38,761 nt of DNA, from positions 1-38,761 of the forward strand of contig CALXSC010000099.1 of the NCBI GenBank assembly GCA_944391025.1, written 5' to 3'. Within the stretch, counting starts at the first letter, position 1, and each line of letters starts with the position of its first letter. A program made the position numbers and the translations under genes. Under the pieces are notes generated by a model, which searched no databases, had not been told where the DNA came from, and saw nothing but the letters and a program-made list of their open reading frames with translations. Shown in pieces: positions 16,728 to 24,657 of the stretch. Source of the stretch: an uncultured Rickettsiales bacterium (GTDB lineage: Bacteria > Pseudomonadota > Alphaproteobacteria > Rickettsiales > UBA1997).

Positions 16728-16770
16728 TTGATTTTAAAATTAGATATTCTATATTATCAACTAATAGTTG
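16728..16770 (+). promoter_or_regulatory. Promoter and 13-bp palindrome upstream of superoxide reductase
   Basis: TTGATT (16728-16733) and TATTAT (16752-16757) are spaced by 18 bp as a sigma-70-type promoter. CAACTAATAGTTG (16758-16770), a perfect 6+1+6 palindrome, follows directly and would overlap the start of transcription, where an operator would sit. The regulator is not identifiable. Confidence 0.5.
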
Positions 16771-16792
16771 AACAAATATTGGAGTTTATATT

Positions 16793-17176
16793 ATGACCCA
16801 AAGATTAGAAATTTACAAATGCAATGTATGTGGCAATATAGTAGCAGTTCTGCATGCAGGCGATGGACAATTGGTATGCTGCGGACAGCCGATGGTTTTA
16901 CAGGAAGCCGGAGTAACTGACGACACTATGGAAAAACATGTGCCAGTAATTGAAAAGAAAGACAATGGCTACCTAATTAAAGTTGGATCACAGCCACACC
17001 CTATGATTGACGTTCATTATATAGAATGGATTGAAATCATAACAGACGACAGGGTATACAGAAAATTCCTAAATCCTGGCGAACAGCCAGAAGCTTTCTT
17101 TGAAGGCGTAGATGCGGACCATTTCATAGTTAGAGAATATTGCAATATCCATGGACTTTGGAAAAGCGAAAAATAA
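16793..17176 (+). CDS. dfx: Desulfoferrodoxin, two-iron superoxide reductase
   Basis: This 127-aa protein reduces superoxide to H2O2 without making O2, an anaerobe's alternative to superoxide dismutase. The N-terminal rubredoxin-like centre I has all four cysteines (Cys10, Cys13, Cys29, Cys30). The catalytic centre II ligands are His49, His69, His75, Cys117 and His120, within E-K-H-V-P-V-I, P-H-P-M and E-Y-C-N-I-H-G-L-W, and the conserved Glu47-Lys48 pair is present. A GGAG ribosome-binding site is present. The H2O2 made could be consumed by the peroxiredoxin at 4815, and ferritin follows downstream. This is strong evidence for an oxygen-sensitive metabolism. Confidence 0.96.
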   Translation: MTQRLEIYKCNVCGNIVAVLHAGDGQLVCCGQPMVLQEAGVTDDTMEKHVPVIEKKDNGYLIKVGSQPHPMIDVHYIEWIEIITDDRVYRKFLNPGEQPEAFFEGVDADHFIVREYCNIHGLWKSEK

Positions 17177-17386
17177 ATAATCTCTATACTTAATATTTAA
17201 TTTGCAGGGCGACTGTACGGCTTTTACAGGAATACTTTCGCCCTTATAAATTATTTTTGCCTTCAAAAAAAACGATAAAAATCTAATAATTAAGCCTGCA
17301 AAAATTTAAATATACAAAATAATCTTGACTTAATCTTTTAAAATATTAATCTTATATTAAATAATAATAAAAACAAAAGGAAAAAA

Positions 17387-17896
17387 ATGAAAATTTCTCA
17401 AAAAATGCAGGATGCAATCAATGTCCAAATAAAAAATGAATTTGACAATGCGTTCCTATACCTATCAATTGCCAGCTGGTTTGAAGAAAATGACCTGCCA
17501 GGTTTTGCGCAATGGAATTTTGTACAATACCAAGAGGAGCAAACCCATGGCATCAAATTCTACAACTATGTAATTGAAAGACAGGGAAAAGTTACTATAG
17601 ACCAGATAGAAAAACCAAGAAATCAATGGTCTTCACCACTTGAGGTTTTTGAAGATATACTGGCAAGAGAACAGGAAACAACAAAAGCCATATATTCATT
17701 ATACAAAACAGCACAGGAGGAAAATGACTATACTTCTCTAGGCTTCTTAAAATGGTATCTTGATGAACAGGTTGAGGAAGAAAATAATGCAACGACCATT
17801 TTAAATAAATTAAAAATGATTGGCGATTCAAAGTCTGGATTGATACTCCTTGATGGCGAACTTGGAAAGAGAGTTTTTGTTGACGAAACAAAATAA
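17387..17896 (+). CDS. ftn: Ferritin (iron-storage protein)
   Basis: This 169-aa protein is a bacterial non-haem ferritin of normal length. The four-helix ferroxidase ligands are visible: the first Glu in I-K-N-E-F-D-N-A, E-E-Q-T-H-G (Glu and His), and later R-E-Q-E-T-T and Y-L-D-E-Q-V-E-E-E. It oxidises Fe(II) and stores it as a mineral inside a 24-mer, limiting Fenton chemistry. An AAGGA ribosome-binding site precedes the ATG and a TTGACT box (17325-17330) is a plausible -35. A strong terminator follows. Its placement after superoxide reductase suggests a shared oxidative-stress role, though each seems to have its own promoter. Confidence 0.95.
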   Translation: MKISQKMQDAINVQIKNEFDNAFLYLSIASWFEENDLPGFAQWNFVQYQEEQTHGIKFYNYVIERQGKVTIDQIEKPRNQWSSPLEVFEDILAREQETTKAIYSLYKTAQEENDYTSLGFLKWYLDEQVEEENNATTILNKLKMIGDSKSGLILLDGELGKRVFVDETK

Positions 17897-17908
17897 TAAA
17901 TAAAAATT

Positions 17909-17934
17909 AAAAAGCTAACTTCGGTTAGCTTTTT
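17909..17934. terminator. Bidirectional terminator between ferritin and prepilin genes
   Basis: AAAAAGCTAAC (17909-17919) pairs perfectly with GTTAGCTTTTT (17924-17934) across a TTCG tetraloop. A-rich and T-rich flanks allow it to work on both strands for these convergent genes. Confidence 0.93.
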
Positions 17935-17946
17935 AATTAATCAAAA

Positions 17947-18795
17947 TTATTTTAGCCTTAGGTCAAAATACATTATGCCACACTTATTTTTACTGTCTAT
18001 TGTTTCATCATATGTTATATATCCAGTTCCGCCAGCAGCGCCAGTTCCATAGCACATGCTCCTTATAATTCCGCTGCTATGTATTCCATCATCCATTTTT
18101 TCGTCTATTTGCTTATTTACTTTTGGATTTGTACCATTTAATGCACTAAAGTTGCTAAAGGCGCACCTTATAAGCATTTCATTTCCATTAAAACCAGAAA
18201 AATAATAATTCTCTTTAGACTCAGATGATGATTTAAAATAGTATAAACAATGAAAATCTTTAAAAGTGTTTGAGGCAGGAAAACCTTTACCCAAAATACC
18301 ATTCACACTCTCATTTCCAGTTGGTTTAAAATCAGAAATACCTTCTGTGTAAAGTTCTGCATATGGAGCAGATACAGCGTCAGGGATAAAAGAGCCTGAA
18401 GCAAACGGTTCTGAGAAATCTGTTTTTGCATATGTATATCCACTTTGATATCCAAATTTTCCAAGGTTGTCTTTATCGCCAGGAAATCTGTCTCTAGCTG
18501 TTCTAAAGGTATATACAGCCTGTTTCCAACCATTAAGTTCATTTATAAAGGCTCTTATTTTAGCGCTCTCAATCAAACTGGCACCGCCTGTCACACCTGC
18601 AACAAGCAATCCAATTATAATTAATACTATTGATAGTTCTATTAGAGAAAAAGCTGAATATTTATTTTTGGAAGTTTTTGAGTGGTTCAGTAATTTGACC
18701 CACCCCCCCGAATTTTGGAGAATTTTATTTTTGTCATATATTTTTATATAATTATTAACAACAAAATAAAGTATATTAGAAATTGATAAAGTCAA
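17947..18795 (-). CDS. Type IV prepilin-like (pseudopilin) protein with poly-G tract near its start
   Basis: The core is a class III prepilin signal: K-Y-S-A-F-S-L-I-E-L-S-I-V, with cleavage expected before Phe and Glu at +5, then a hydrophobic helix ending G-L-L-V-A-G-V-T-G-G. A pilin-like globular domain of ~210 residues follows, including F-P-G-D-K-D-N and the D-E-K-M-D-D-G motif also found in the remnant at 36824. The frame extends back to a TTG at 18795, an unconvincing start that itself looks like a -35 box. A better start, ATG at 18735-18737, is out of frame by one base because of a G7 tract at 18703-18709; one extra G would join M-T-K-I-K-F-S-K-I-R to the pilin. The product would be exported by the pilus or pseudopilus machinery whose platform genes lie at 23086-26164. 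Confidence 0.8.
   Translation of the reverse strand: MTLSISNILYFVVNNYIKIYDKNKILQNSGGWVKLLNHSKTSKNKYSAFSLIELSIVLIIIGLLVAGVTGGASLIESAKIRAFINELNGWKQAVYTFRTARDRFPGDKDNLGKFGYQSGYTYAKTDFSEPFASGSFIPDAVSAPYAELYTEGISDFKPTGNESVNGILGKGFPASNTFKDFHCLYYFKSSSESKENYYFSGFNGNEMLIRCAFSNFSALNGTNPKVNKQIDEKMDDGIHSSGIIRSMCYGTGAAGGTGYITYDETIDSKNKCGIMYFDLRLK
18703..18709 (-). repeat. Homopolymeric G7 tract in the prepilin leader
   Basis: Seven C on the plus strand (seven G in the coding sense) followed by TGGG stand in otherwise AT-rich sequence, 26 bases downstream of an ATG (18735-18737) that would be in frame with the prepilin at G8 but not at G7. Confidence 0.8.
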
Positions 18796-18903
18796 GAAAA
18801 ATTGAACTGCATTATTATAAATAGCATAAAGGCCGTCTCAATAGCACTGCAGCAAGCGAATGTTGCCCAGGCTATATAATTGCTTAAAATCAAAAAAATA
18901 CTA

Positions 18904-18933
18904 TTGACTTTTAATTATTAAGCGGAATAATAT
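18904..18933 (+). promoter_or_regulatory. Sigma-70-type promoter of ftsZ
   Basis: TTGACT (18904-18909) and TAATAT (18928-18933) are separated by 18 bp, ending 42 bp before the ftsZ ATG. An ATAATA one base earlier would give the ideal 17-bp spacing. Confidence 0.55.
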
Positions 18934-18975
18934 GGGTAAGGCCGTTTATTAGTTATTTATTATTGAATGTAAAAC

Positions 18976-20433
18976 ATGAGCGAAAACACACTACATCTTT
19001 CTTTAAAAAAAGCAGAGCAATATAGCAAGTTACCCAAAATAGTTGTAATGGGTGTAGGTGGTGGAGGCTGTAATGCCGTAAATAACATGATGGACAAAAA
19101 GATTGATGGTGTTGAATTTATCGCTGTAAATACAGATATTCAATCGCTAGCAAACTCTAAAGCACAAAAAACAATACAGCTCGGCAAAAGCACAACAAAA
19201 GGTCAAGGTGCCGGTTCATATCCTGAAATAGGCTTATCTTCAGCAGAGGAGTCAAAGGAAGAAATAGAAGAGGCCCTCAAGGATGTGCAGCTGCTTTTTT
19301 TAACTGCAGGTATGGGCGGCGGTACAGGAACTGGCGCTACGCCATACATAGCAAAACTAGCAAGGGAGAGGGATATATTAACAATCGCTGTAGTTACAAA
19401 ACCATTTCAATATGAAGCTGAGATTAGACTTAGACTAGCCGAACAGGGAATATCTGAACTCAGAAAATATGTTGATACAATGATAGTTCTGCCAAATGAA
19501 AATTTATTTAGAATTGCCAACAAAGAAACAACGCTAAAAGATGCTTTCATGAGCTCCGATAACGTATTATACCTTGGCGTTAGAGGCATAACCGATTTAA
19601 TTACAACTCCAGGACTAATCAACCTTGATTTTGCCGACGTACGAATGGTTATAAAGAAAATGGGAAGGGCAATGATGGGTATGGGTGAAGCTGAGGGTGA
19701 AAATAGAGCTATAAAGGCCGTAGAAGAGGCACTTTCTAATCCATTGCTTGAAGATGTTAATATAAAAGGCGCTACAGGTGCACTCGTTAATATTACCGGC
19801 TCTCCTGATATGACACTATTTGAATTTGATGAGGCAGCAAAAAGAATTAGGGAAGAAATAGGCGGCGATAAGGCTATCATAAAGGTTGGTACAGCCTTCA
19901 TGAAAGAACTTGAAGGAAAGGTTAGAGTGTCAATATTTGCAACCGGCATGCAGGAAAAGGATGAAAACATTAGGGATTACTATGAAGAAGAGGCAAAAGA
20001 AACAAAGAAAGAAGAAAAAAAGACTAAACCTGAAGAAGAAATAGCAAAAGAAGAAGAAACACAGAAAGAAATTGATATAAAAGAGGAAGAAGAGAAAAAG
20101 AAAGAAAGAAATACCATTGAAGGTAAAAAACAACAGAAAAACGGACTAGGCAAGACAAGAATCACCGCAAAAAAGAGCGAGGAATATTTTGACGTCGGAA
20201 CTCCATATATTGAGGAAGACCTAGATATTGAGGACAAAAAAACAGGTTCATCATTTTTTAACTTTTTTAATAATTTTTCTTCAAAAAAAAGATCCAAAGA
20301 TAACGACGAAGAGGATAGAGTTAGCACTTTCAAATCAAAGAACAGAGAAATAGAGTTTAAAGTAAATAATCAAAATGATGACATAGACGAAAAAACTCTA
20401 AATATTCCAGCATATTTAAGAAATAAAAAATAG
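18976..20433 (+). CDS. ftsZ: Cell-division GTPase FtsZ
   Basis: This 485-aa tubulin homologue polymerises into the Z ring. The N-terminal GTPase domain has [14 protein letters not shown] and the tubulin signature G-G-G-T-G-T-G-A; the T7 loop N-L-D-F-A-D-V is intact. After about residue 320 comes a long, highly charged linker rich in Glu and Lys (E-E-E-E-K-K-K type repeats), then the conserved C-terminal peptide L-N-I-P-A-Y-L-R, which binds FtsA/ZipA-type anchors. It stands alone, without ftsQ or ftsA neighbours, as happens in reduced genomes. Confidence 0.97.
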   Translation: MSENTLHLSLKKAEQYSKLPKIVVMGVGGGGCNAVNNMMDKKIDGVEFIAVNTDIQSLANSKAQKTIQLGKSTTKGQGAGSYPEIGLSSAEESKEEIEEALKDVQLLFLTAGMGGGTGTGATPYIAKLARERDILTIAVVTKPFQYEAEIRLRLAEQGISELRKYVDTMIVLPNENLFRIANKETTLKDAFMSSDNVLYLGVRGITDLITTPGLINLDFADVRMVIKKMGRAMMGMGEAEGENRAIKAVEEALSNPLLEDVNIKGATGALVNITGSPDMTLFEFDEAAKRIREEIGGDKAIIKVGTAFMKELEGKVRVSIFATGMQEKDENIRDYYEEEAKETKKEEKKTKPEEEIAKEEETQKEIDIKEEEEKKKERNTIEGKKQQKNGLGKTRITAKKSEEYFDVGTPYIEEDLDIEDKKTGSSFFNFFNNFSSKKRSKDNDEEDRVSTFKSKNREIEFKVNNQNDDIDEKTLNIPAYLRNKK

Positions 20434-20492
20434 CTATATACACTTATATTATAATTATATAAACTATATTTAAAACTTACAAATCAACATAA

Positions 20493-21416
20493 TAGACCTG
20501 GTGCATAAAAAATTAACATAAATGCAATTAATAAATAATATTTTTCAATAAAACTCCAGTTTTTGCTTCAAAACAAGGTTGGAGTGTGGAGAGTTTACTC
20601 GCCAACGGCAGCTTGTCGTTCGGCCACAGTTTGCCATTTGCAAAGCAAATACAAGGAAAATACTTCGTTTTTTCTAGTTTTTGTTTTAAGTCAGCGTTCC
20701 AATACTCTTCCTAAACAAAAACTCAAATAAAACTTGTCTTTTTTACTTCGGCAAACTGCGGTGATACGATAAACTCGTGATTGCAGATACCTTGCTTCGC
20801 AAGCCGCCTGCATCCCGCCCACCTTGTTGTTCCTTCGGCAAACTTCGCCCGTAAGTCGTCCAATTGGAATGCAAGCATTCCATTGTCCGACATTTAGGGC
20901 TTGTTGTTCCTTCGGCAAACTTCGCCCGTAAGTCGTCAAACTTATGTAAGCACAGTTTTCTTTCAGCAAACTTCGGTATCAGCGATGTTATGCAAGTGCA
21001 AAGTGGGAGCAAATCAAGCTTGAGCCATCGCTTCGCTCCAATCGTGCTTCGGCAATCGTTCGCTTGCTCCTCCGCTTCGCTATGGCAAACTGCGGGGCAA
21101 CGACAAGCTAGTTGCTGTGAGCAAGCGCGAAGCCCAACCGAAACAAGCTTGCTTGATTTCGGTAGCCTGCGTTGGGCGAAGTGCGATGTGAACGAAGTGA
21201 ATGCTCAAGCTCCCGCAACTTGTCCCTTGTTTTCACTGGTGATTTGAAGCAAGCTTCGTTTGTTTCGGCTTCGTGCTTGATGTTCGTTTACTTCGTAAAC
21301 TCATCTCGCACTTCGCAGATCGTTCAGCTTCGCTTCACTGGTGAAGTGAAGCAAGCTTCCTTCCCCTCTGCTTCGTGCTTGTTTTTTGTGGAAAAATTTT
21401 TTATGCACCGGGTCTA
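20493..21416. mobile_element. Inverted-repeat element with putative 6-bp target duplication (copy B)
   Basis: The 924-bp unit is bounded by 22-bp inverted repeats (TAGACCTGGTGCATAAAAAA and onward, 20493-20514; right copy 21395-21416, one mismatch) and flanked by ACATAA on both sides (20487-20492, 21417-21422). Its termini and the sequence inside the left end match copy A at 11354. The interior is much richer in GC than the genome and full of short palindromes such as GGAATGCAAGCATTCC and GTTTACTTCGTAAAC. Open frames on both strands are short, low-complexity and overlapping, and none resembles a transposase. It is probably a non-autonomous element moved by a transposase elsewhere. Confidence 0.8.
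20823..20937 (+). repeat. Two exact 38-bp direct repeats inside copy B
   Basis: The copies are at 20823-20860 and 20900-20937, identical, with a core CCTTCGGCAAACTTCGCCCG. The period is 77 bp. The spacer contains the palindrome GGAATGC..GCATTCC. Related TTCGGCAAACT fragments recur elsewhere in the element. Confidence 0.9.
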
Positions 21417-21518
21417 ACATAAAAATTATTGACTTTAATTTTTTATTCTATATTGTATTTACTATGCAAGTCGCCTTTTAATTTGCATTTTTGTTTATTA
21501 TTGAAATAGAAGATTATT

Positions 21519-23072
21519 ATGAATAATGTAGTTGAAATATCGGGTTTATCGCACACTTATGAAAGTGGCAAAAACTTAGTAAAAGCAGTAAATGGTCTAG
21601 ATCTAATAATAAAACAGGGTGAAAGTGTAGCGTTTATTGGACCGGATGGCGTTGGAAAATCAACGCTGCTTGACATAATATCCGGAATTAAAAAAATACA
21701 GGGCGATGCAAAGGTTTTTATATTGGGCGATAGTATTTCAAGCGCTAGCCATAGAAATAAAATAGCTCCAGATATAGCCTATATGCCGCAGGGTCTAGGA
21801 AAAAATCTATATGGCGATCTATCTGTGTATGAAAATATAAAGTTCTTCGCAAATCTATTTTCAATGGACGAAAGAGAATCTGAAAAATTAATGATAGAGG
21901 TTATGGAAAAGACTGACCTGCTAAAATTTAAGGATAGGCCGGCAAAAAATCTATCTGGCGGTATGAAACAGAAATTAGGACTATGTTGTGCGCTAGTCCA
22001 TAAGCCAAAAATATTAATTTTGGACGAACCTACAACAGGCGTTGACCCGCTATCTAGACAAAACTTCTGGGAATTAATATTTGATATTAAAAAACAGGAA
22101 GATGGCATGACATTGCTAGTTGCAACGGCATATATGGAAGAAGCAAAGGTTTTTGATAGAATTGTAATGATGGACGAAGGTAGAATAATCGCCGATGGAA
22201 ATGTAAAAGATATACTTATGGAAACTAAAAAAGATACTCTTGAGGCAGCGTTTATTGAAATGTTGCCAATAGACAAAAGGGGAACTCATAAGGATTTTAA
22301 TATTCAACCACTAGACCTATCAACAAGGGAGACCGTTATTGAGGCTAGAGACCTAACAAAACGCTTTGGAAATTTTATTGCAGTTGACCATATTAATTTT
22401 AATATAAAACAGGGCGAAATTTACGCATTCCTTGGTCCAAATGGGTGCGGAAAAACTACAACAATGAAAATGATTACAGGATTGCTTCCTGCAACAGAAG
22501 GCTTCCACAAGATATTTGGCAGGACATCAAATGAAAATATCATGCAGGTAAAAAAGGACCTTGGATACATGTCGCAGAGCTTTTCGCTGTATGGAGAGTT
22601 GAGCGTTATGGAAAATCTTAAGCTTCATGCGGTAATATTTGACCTATCAACCCAGGAAACACACCATAGAATTAACTATGTTATAGATAAATTTAGGCTA
22701 AAAGAAATACTAAATGAAAAAACCTCAAGTCTGCCACTTGGTGTTAAACAGAGACTTTCGCTTGGCGTATCAGTATTGCATAAGCCATCAATTTTAATAT
22801 TGGATGAACCTACTTCAGGTGTTGACCCTATAGCAAGGGATGAATTTTGGGAGCTTATAGTAGGACTATCAAGGGATGAAGGCGTTACAATATTTGTTAC
22901 AACACACTATTTAAACGAAGCTATGAGATGCGACAGGGTTGCTATGATGAATGCTGGAAAACTATTGGCTTCAGACTCACCAGACCAAATAATGAAAAAT
23001 AAACATGCCGATTCATTAGAACAGGCTTTCATAGAATATATAAAAGAAGATATAAAAGATAGAAATCTGTAA
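21519..23072 (+). CDS. Double-ABC ATPase of the YbhF/RbbA type
   Basis: This 517-aa cytoplasmic protein has two ATPase domains in tandem. The first (about 5-245) has Walker A G-P-D-G-V-G-K-S-T, signature L-S-G-G-M-K-Q-K and Walker B L-D-E-P-T-T-G-V-D-P. The second (about 265-505) has G-P-N-G-C-G-K-T-T, a degenerate signature L-P-L-G-V-K-Q-R, and L-D-E-P-T-S-G-V-D-P. The D in the first Walker A and the degenerate second signature are typical of YbhF and of the N-terminal two-thirds of RbbA. It should power an ABC-2 permease; the matching permease lies 12.6 kb away at 35640. The nearest promoter region follows inverted-repeat element B. Confidence 0.92.
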   Translation: MNNVVEISGLSHTYESGKNLVKAVNGLDLIIKQGESVAFIGPDGVGKSTLLDIISGIKKIQGDAKVFILGDSISSASHRNKIAPDIAYMPQGLGKNLYGDLSVYENIKFFANLFSMDERESEKLMIEVMEKTDLLKFKDRPAKNLSGGMKQKLGLCCALVHKPKILILDEPTTGVDPLSRQNFWELIFDIKKQEDGMTLLVATAYMEEAKVFDRIVMMDEGRIIADGNVKDILMETKKDTLEAAFIEMLPIDKRGTHKDFNIQPLDLSTRETVIEARDLTKRFGNFIAVDHINFNIKQGEIYAFLGPNGCGKTTTMKMITGLLPATEGFHKIFGRTSNENIMQVKKDLGYMSQSFSLYGELSVMENLKLHAVIFDLSTQETHHRINYVIDKFRLKEILNEKTSSLPLGVKQRLSLGVSVLHKPSILILDEPTSGVDPIARDEFWELIVGLSRDEGVTIFVTTHYLNEAMRCDRVAMMNAGKLLASDSPDQIMKNKHADSLEQAFIEYIKEDIKDRNL

Positions 23073-23085
23073 CTAAATTAATATT

Positions 23086-23991
23086 CTAGAAAAACAAACT
23101 ATCCTGCCTACTAAAATCATTAAGACCAGGATTATTTTTATCATTAATGTTGTTATTCCTATTGCCATTTTGGTTGTTGTTATCCCTATTCCTATTGTCA
23201 TTATTGCTATGGTCATTATTATCATTTTCCTCTTCCTCAGGCTCTTCTATCTTTATTTTTCCCTCTATTATCTTGTTCAAACTTGGTATAAAAGTTTGAT
23301 TTGGGCTTAGCGAAAAATATATATTAACGCCTTTGTCAGTAAGTTTGTATCTATTTGCCGGCATATTTTTATTTGCATTTATAATATCCCATCTCGCGTT
23401 ATCAACTGTCCATACCAACGATGCCTTTAATGGCGATATCGCAGTAACGATAACCTCGCCTTCACCATTATTTAAATTAGTGATTTTACTACCATTTAAC
23501 CATATAGCCCAATTGTTTTTAGATATATACATAATTGAATTTAAATATATAGCAATATTATTTTCGTCAACCAGCTGCTTATCGCTATCATCCCCAAATA
23601 AAAAATTATCAACAATGCTAGCGCCCTTTCCAATTCTCTGCAGAAGTCTAAAAATATCATCTATATTTTTCTTATTAAACATTAACGATTTATATTCAAA
23701 ACGCCTAATATTGTCGTTATTTGAAATACTATTATTAATATCATTTGCTATATCGTTCTGAATACTATTTGCAGGCGACCTGTCGTTTTGTTGCCTGGTT
23801 TTAAGATTCATATCATTCTGACTTGCATCGTTTTGTGCTTGTATTTCAGCTCCAATAGCCTCATGGGTGCTATCTGTAGAATCCTGGTTTTCTTCAGTAG
23901 AGATTTCACTATCAGCGCACACTACAACAGTAGTTGTAGTTAAAAAAACAAAAATAGTATTAAATATAAAAATAAAAATTTTTTTTGTCAT
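23086..23991 (-). CDS. Secreted PilP/GspB-like protein, probable pilus or T2SS accessory
   Basis: This 301-aa protein has a signal peptide (M-T-K-K-I-F-I-F, hydrophobic stretch, cleavage near V-C-A-D). Residues ~27-95 are Gln/Asn/Asp-rich and disordered. A folded part (about 150-250) includes L-N-S-I-M-Y-I-S-K-N-N-W-A-I-W-L-N-G, an I-W-L-N-G strand like that in GspB/PilP-type periplasmic domains. The C-terminal tail is a low-complexity N-D-N-N-R-N-R type tract. It is the last gene after the PilM- and PilN/O-like genes, 9 bp downstream. The family call leans on gene order and is tentative. A PilP-type role linking the inner-membrane platform to the secretin would fit. Confidence 0.45.
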   Translation of the reverse strand: MTKKIFIFIFNTIFVFLTTTTVVVCADSEISTEENQDSTDSTHEAIGAEIQAQNDASQNDMNLKTRQQNDRSPANSIQNDIANDINNSISNNDNIRRFEYKSLMFNKKNIDDIFRLLQRIGKGASIVDNFLFGDDSDKQLVDENNIAIYLNSIMYISKNNWAIWLNGSKITNLNNGEGEVIVTAISPLKASLVWTVDNARWDIINANKNMPANRYKLTDKGVNIYFSLSPNQTFIPSLNKIIEGKIKIEEPEEEENDNNDHSNNDNRNRDNNNQNGNRNNNINDKNNPGLNDFSRQDSLFF

Positions 23992-24000
23992 AAATTCGCT

Positions 24001-24657
24001 CTATTTCTCCCCTAATCCGTATAATCTAATTTTAACCTCTCCGCTAACAGCTGTAGCTATATTCCCATTAGCTAAAGTTCTTAAAAATTCATCGTCAATT
24101 TTCCTTGTCCTTTCCATTACAAGCTCTTGAATTGTAATAAAATAGCCTATATTATCCCTCAAATCATCTAAAAATTTAAAAACGCTTATATCGGTAATAG
24201 CATTAAATTTTATAACAACAAGTGTGGTATATGTTTTTAAGGTTTCCTTCTCAAATTGCCCTCCAGCTAATATAACAGGAGATAGATTTACTAGGACATT
24301 AACCATATCATTTTCAGCAGCTAATTTCTGTATTTTGTCTTCAACTTCTTGAATATTTATACCATTCATTAGCTTTTGGTTTGGTATATAGTCAGTCTCC
24401 CATATTTTAATATAGTTCTTAGCCATAGTTGACTTATTCTCTATATCCCTTATTTGAGAAACAATGGAAGAATTTAAGTTGCTTAAAGAATCAACTTCTT
24501 GTTGCATTTTATTTTTTTCATCAAGCAAAATTTTAGCACTATAGGCAAAAATGCCAAGCAATATTAAAAGTATGCATGAGGCAATGGCCAATTTCGTAAT
24601 AAGTCTATTTACCTTCTTCTCATTTTTCAAAAATGCAAAACTATCTTTTCTTTCCAT
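24001..24657 (-). CDS. PilN/PilO (GspM)-like inner-membrane assembly protein
   Basis: This 218-aa protein has one transmembrane helix (about residues 22-45, L-A-I-A-S-C-I-L-L-I-L-L-G-I-F), a coiled coil after it (E-K-N-K-M-Q-Q-E-V-D-S-L), and a periplasmic alpha/beta domain, the bitopic layout of PilN, PilO and GspM. The start overlaps the end of the PilM-like gene by 17 bp, with AAGGA as ribosome-binding site inside that gene, so translation is coupled. The topology and position support a pilus or type II secretion platform component; sequence alone does not say whether N or O. Confidence 0.5.
   Translation of the reverse strand: MERKDSFAFLKNEKKVNRLITKLAIASCILLILLGIFAYSAKILLDEKNKMQQEVDSLSNLNSSIVSQIRDIENKSTMAKNYIKIWETDYIPNQKLMNGINIQEVEDKIQKLAAENDMVNVLVNLSPVILAGGQFEKETLKTYTTLVVIKFNAITDISVFKFLDDLRDNIGYFITIQELVMERTRKIDDEFLRTLANGNIATAVSGEVKIRLYGLGEK

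Noticed and set aside
18820..18890. Possible tRNA or small RNA gene with GGCCGTC and GCCCAGGC arms before ftsZ
   Set aside because: No cloverleaf, no T-arm consensus and no acceptor stem could be formed.
20823..20937. Possible CRISPR array from the two 38-bp repeats
   Set aside because: Only two copies, the spacer is itself palindromic, repeat fragments occur irregularly nearby, and there are no cas genes.
20691..21417. Open frames on both strands within element B
   Set aside because: They overlap each other, consist of repeated low-complexity peptides from the direct repeats and palindromes, and resemble no transposase or other protein.
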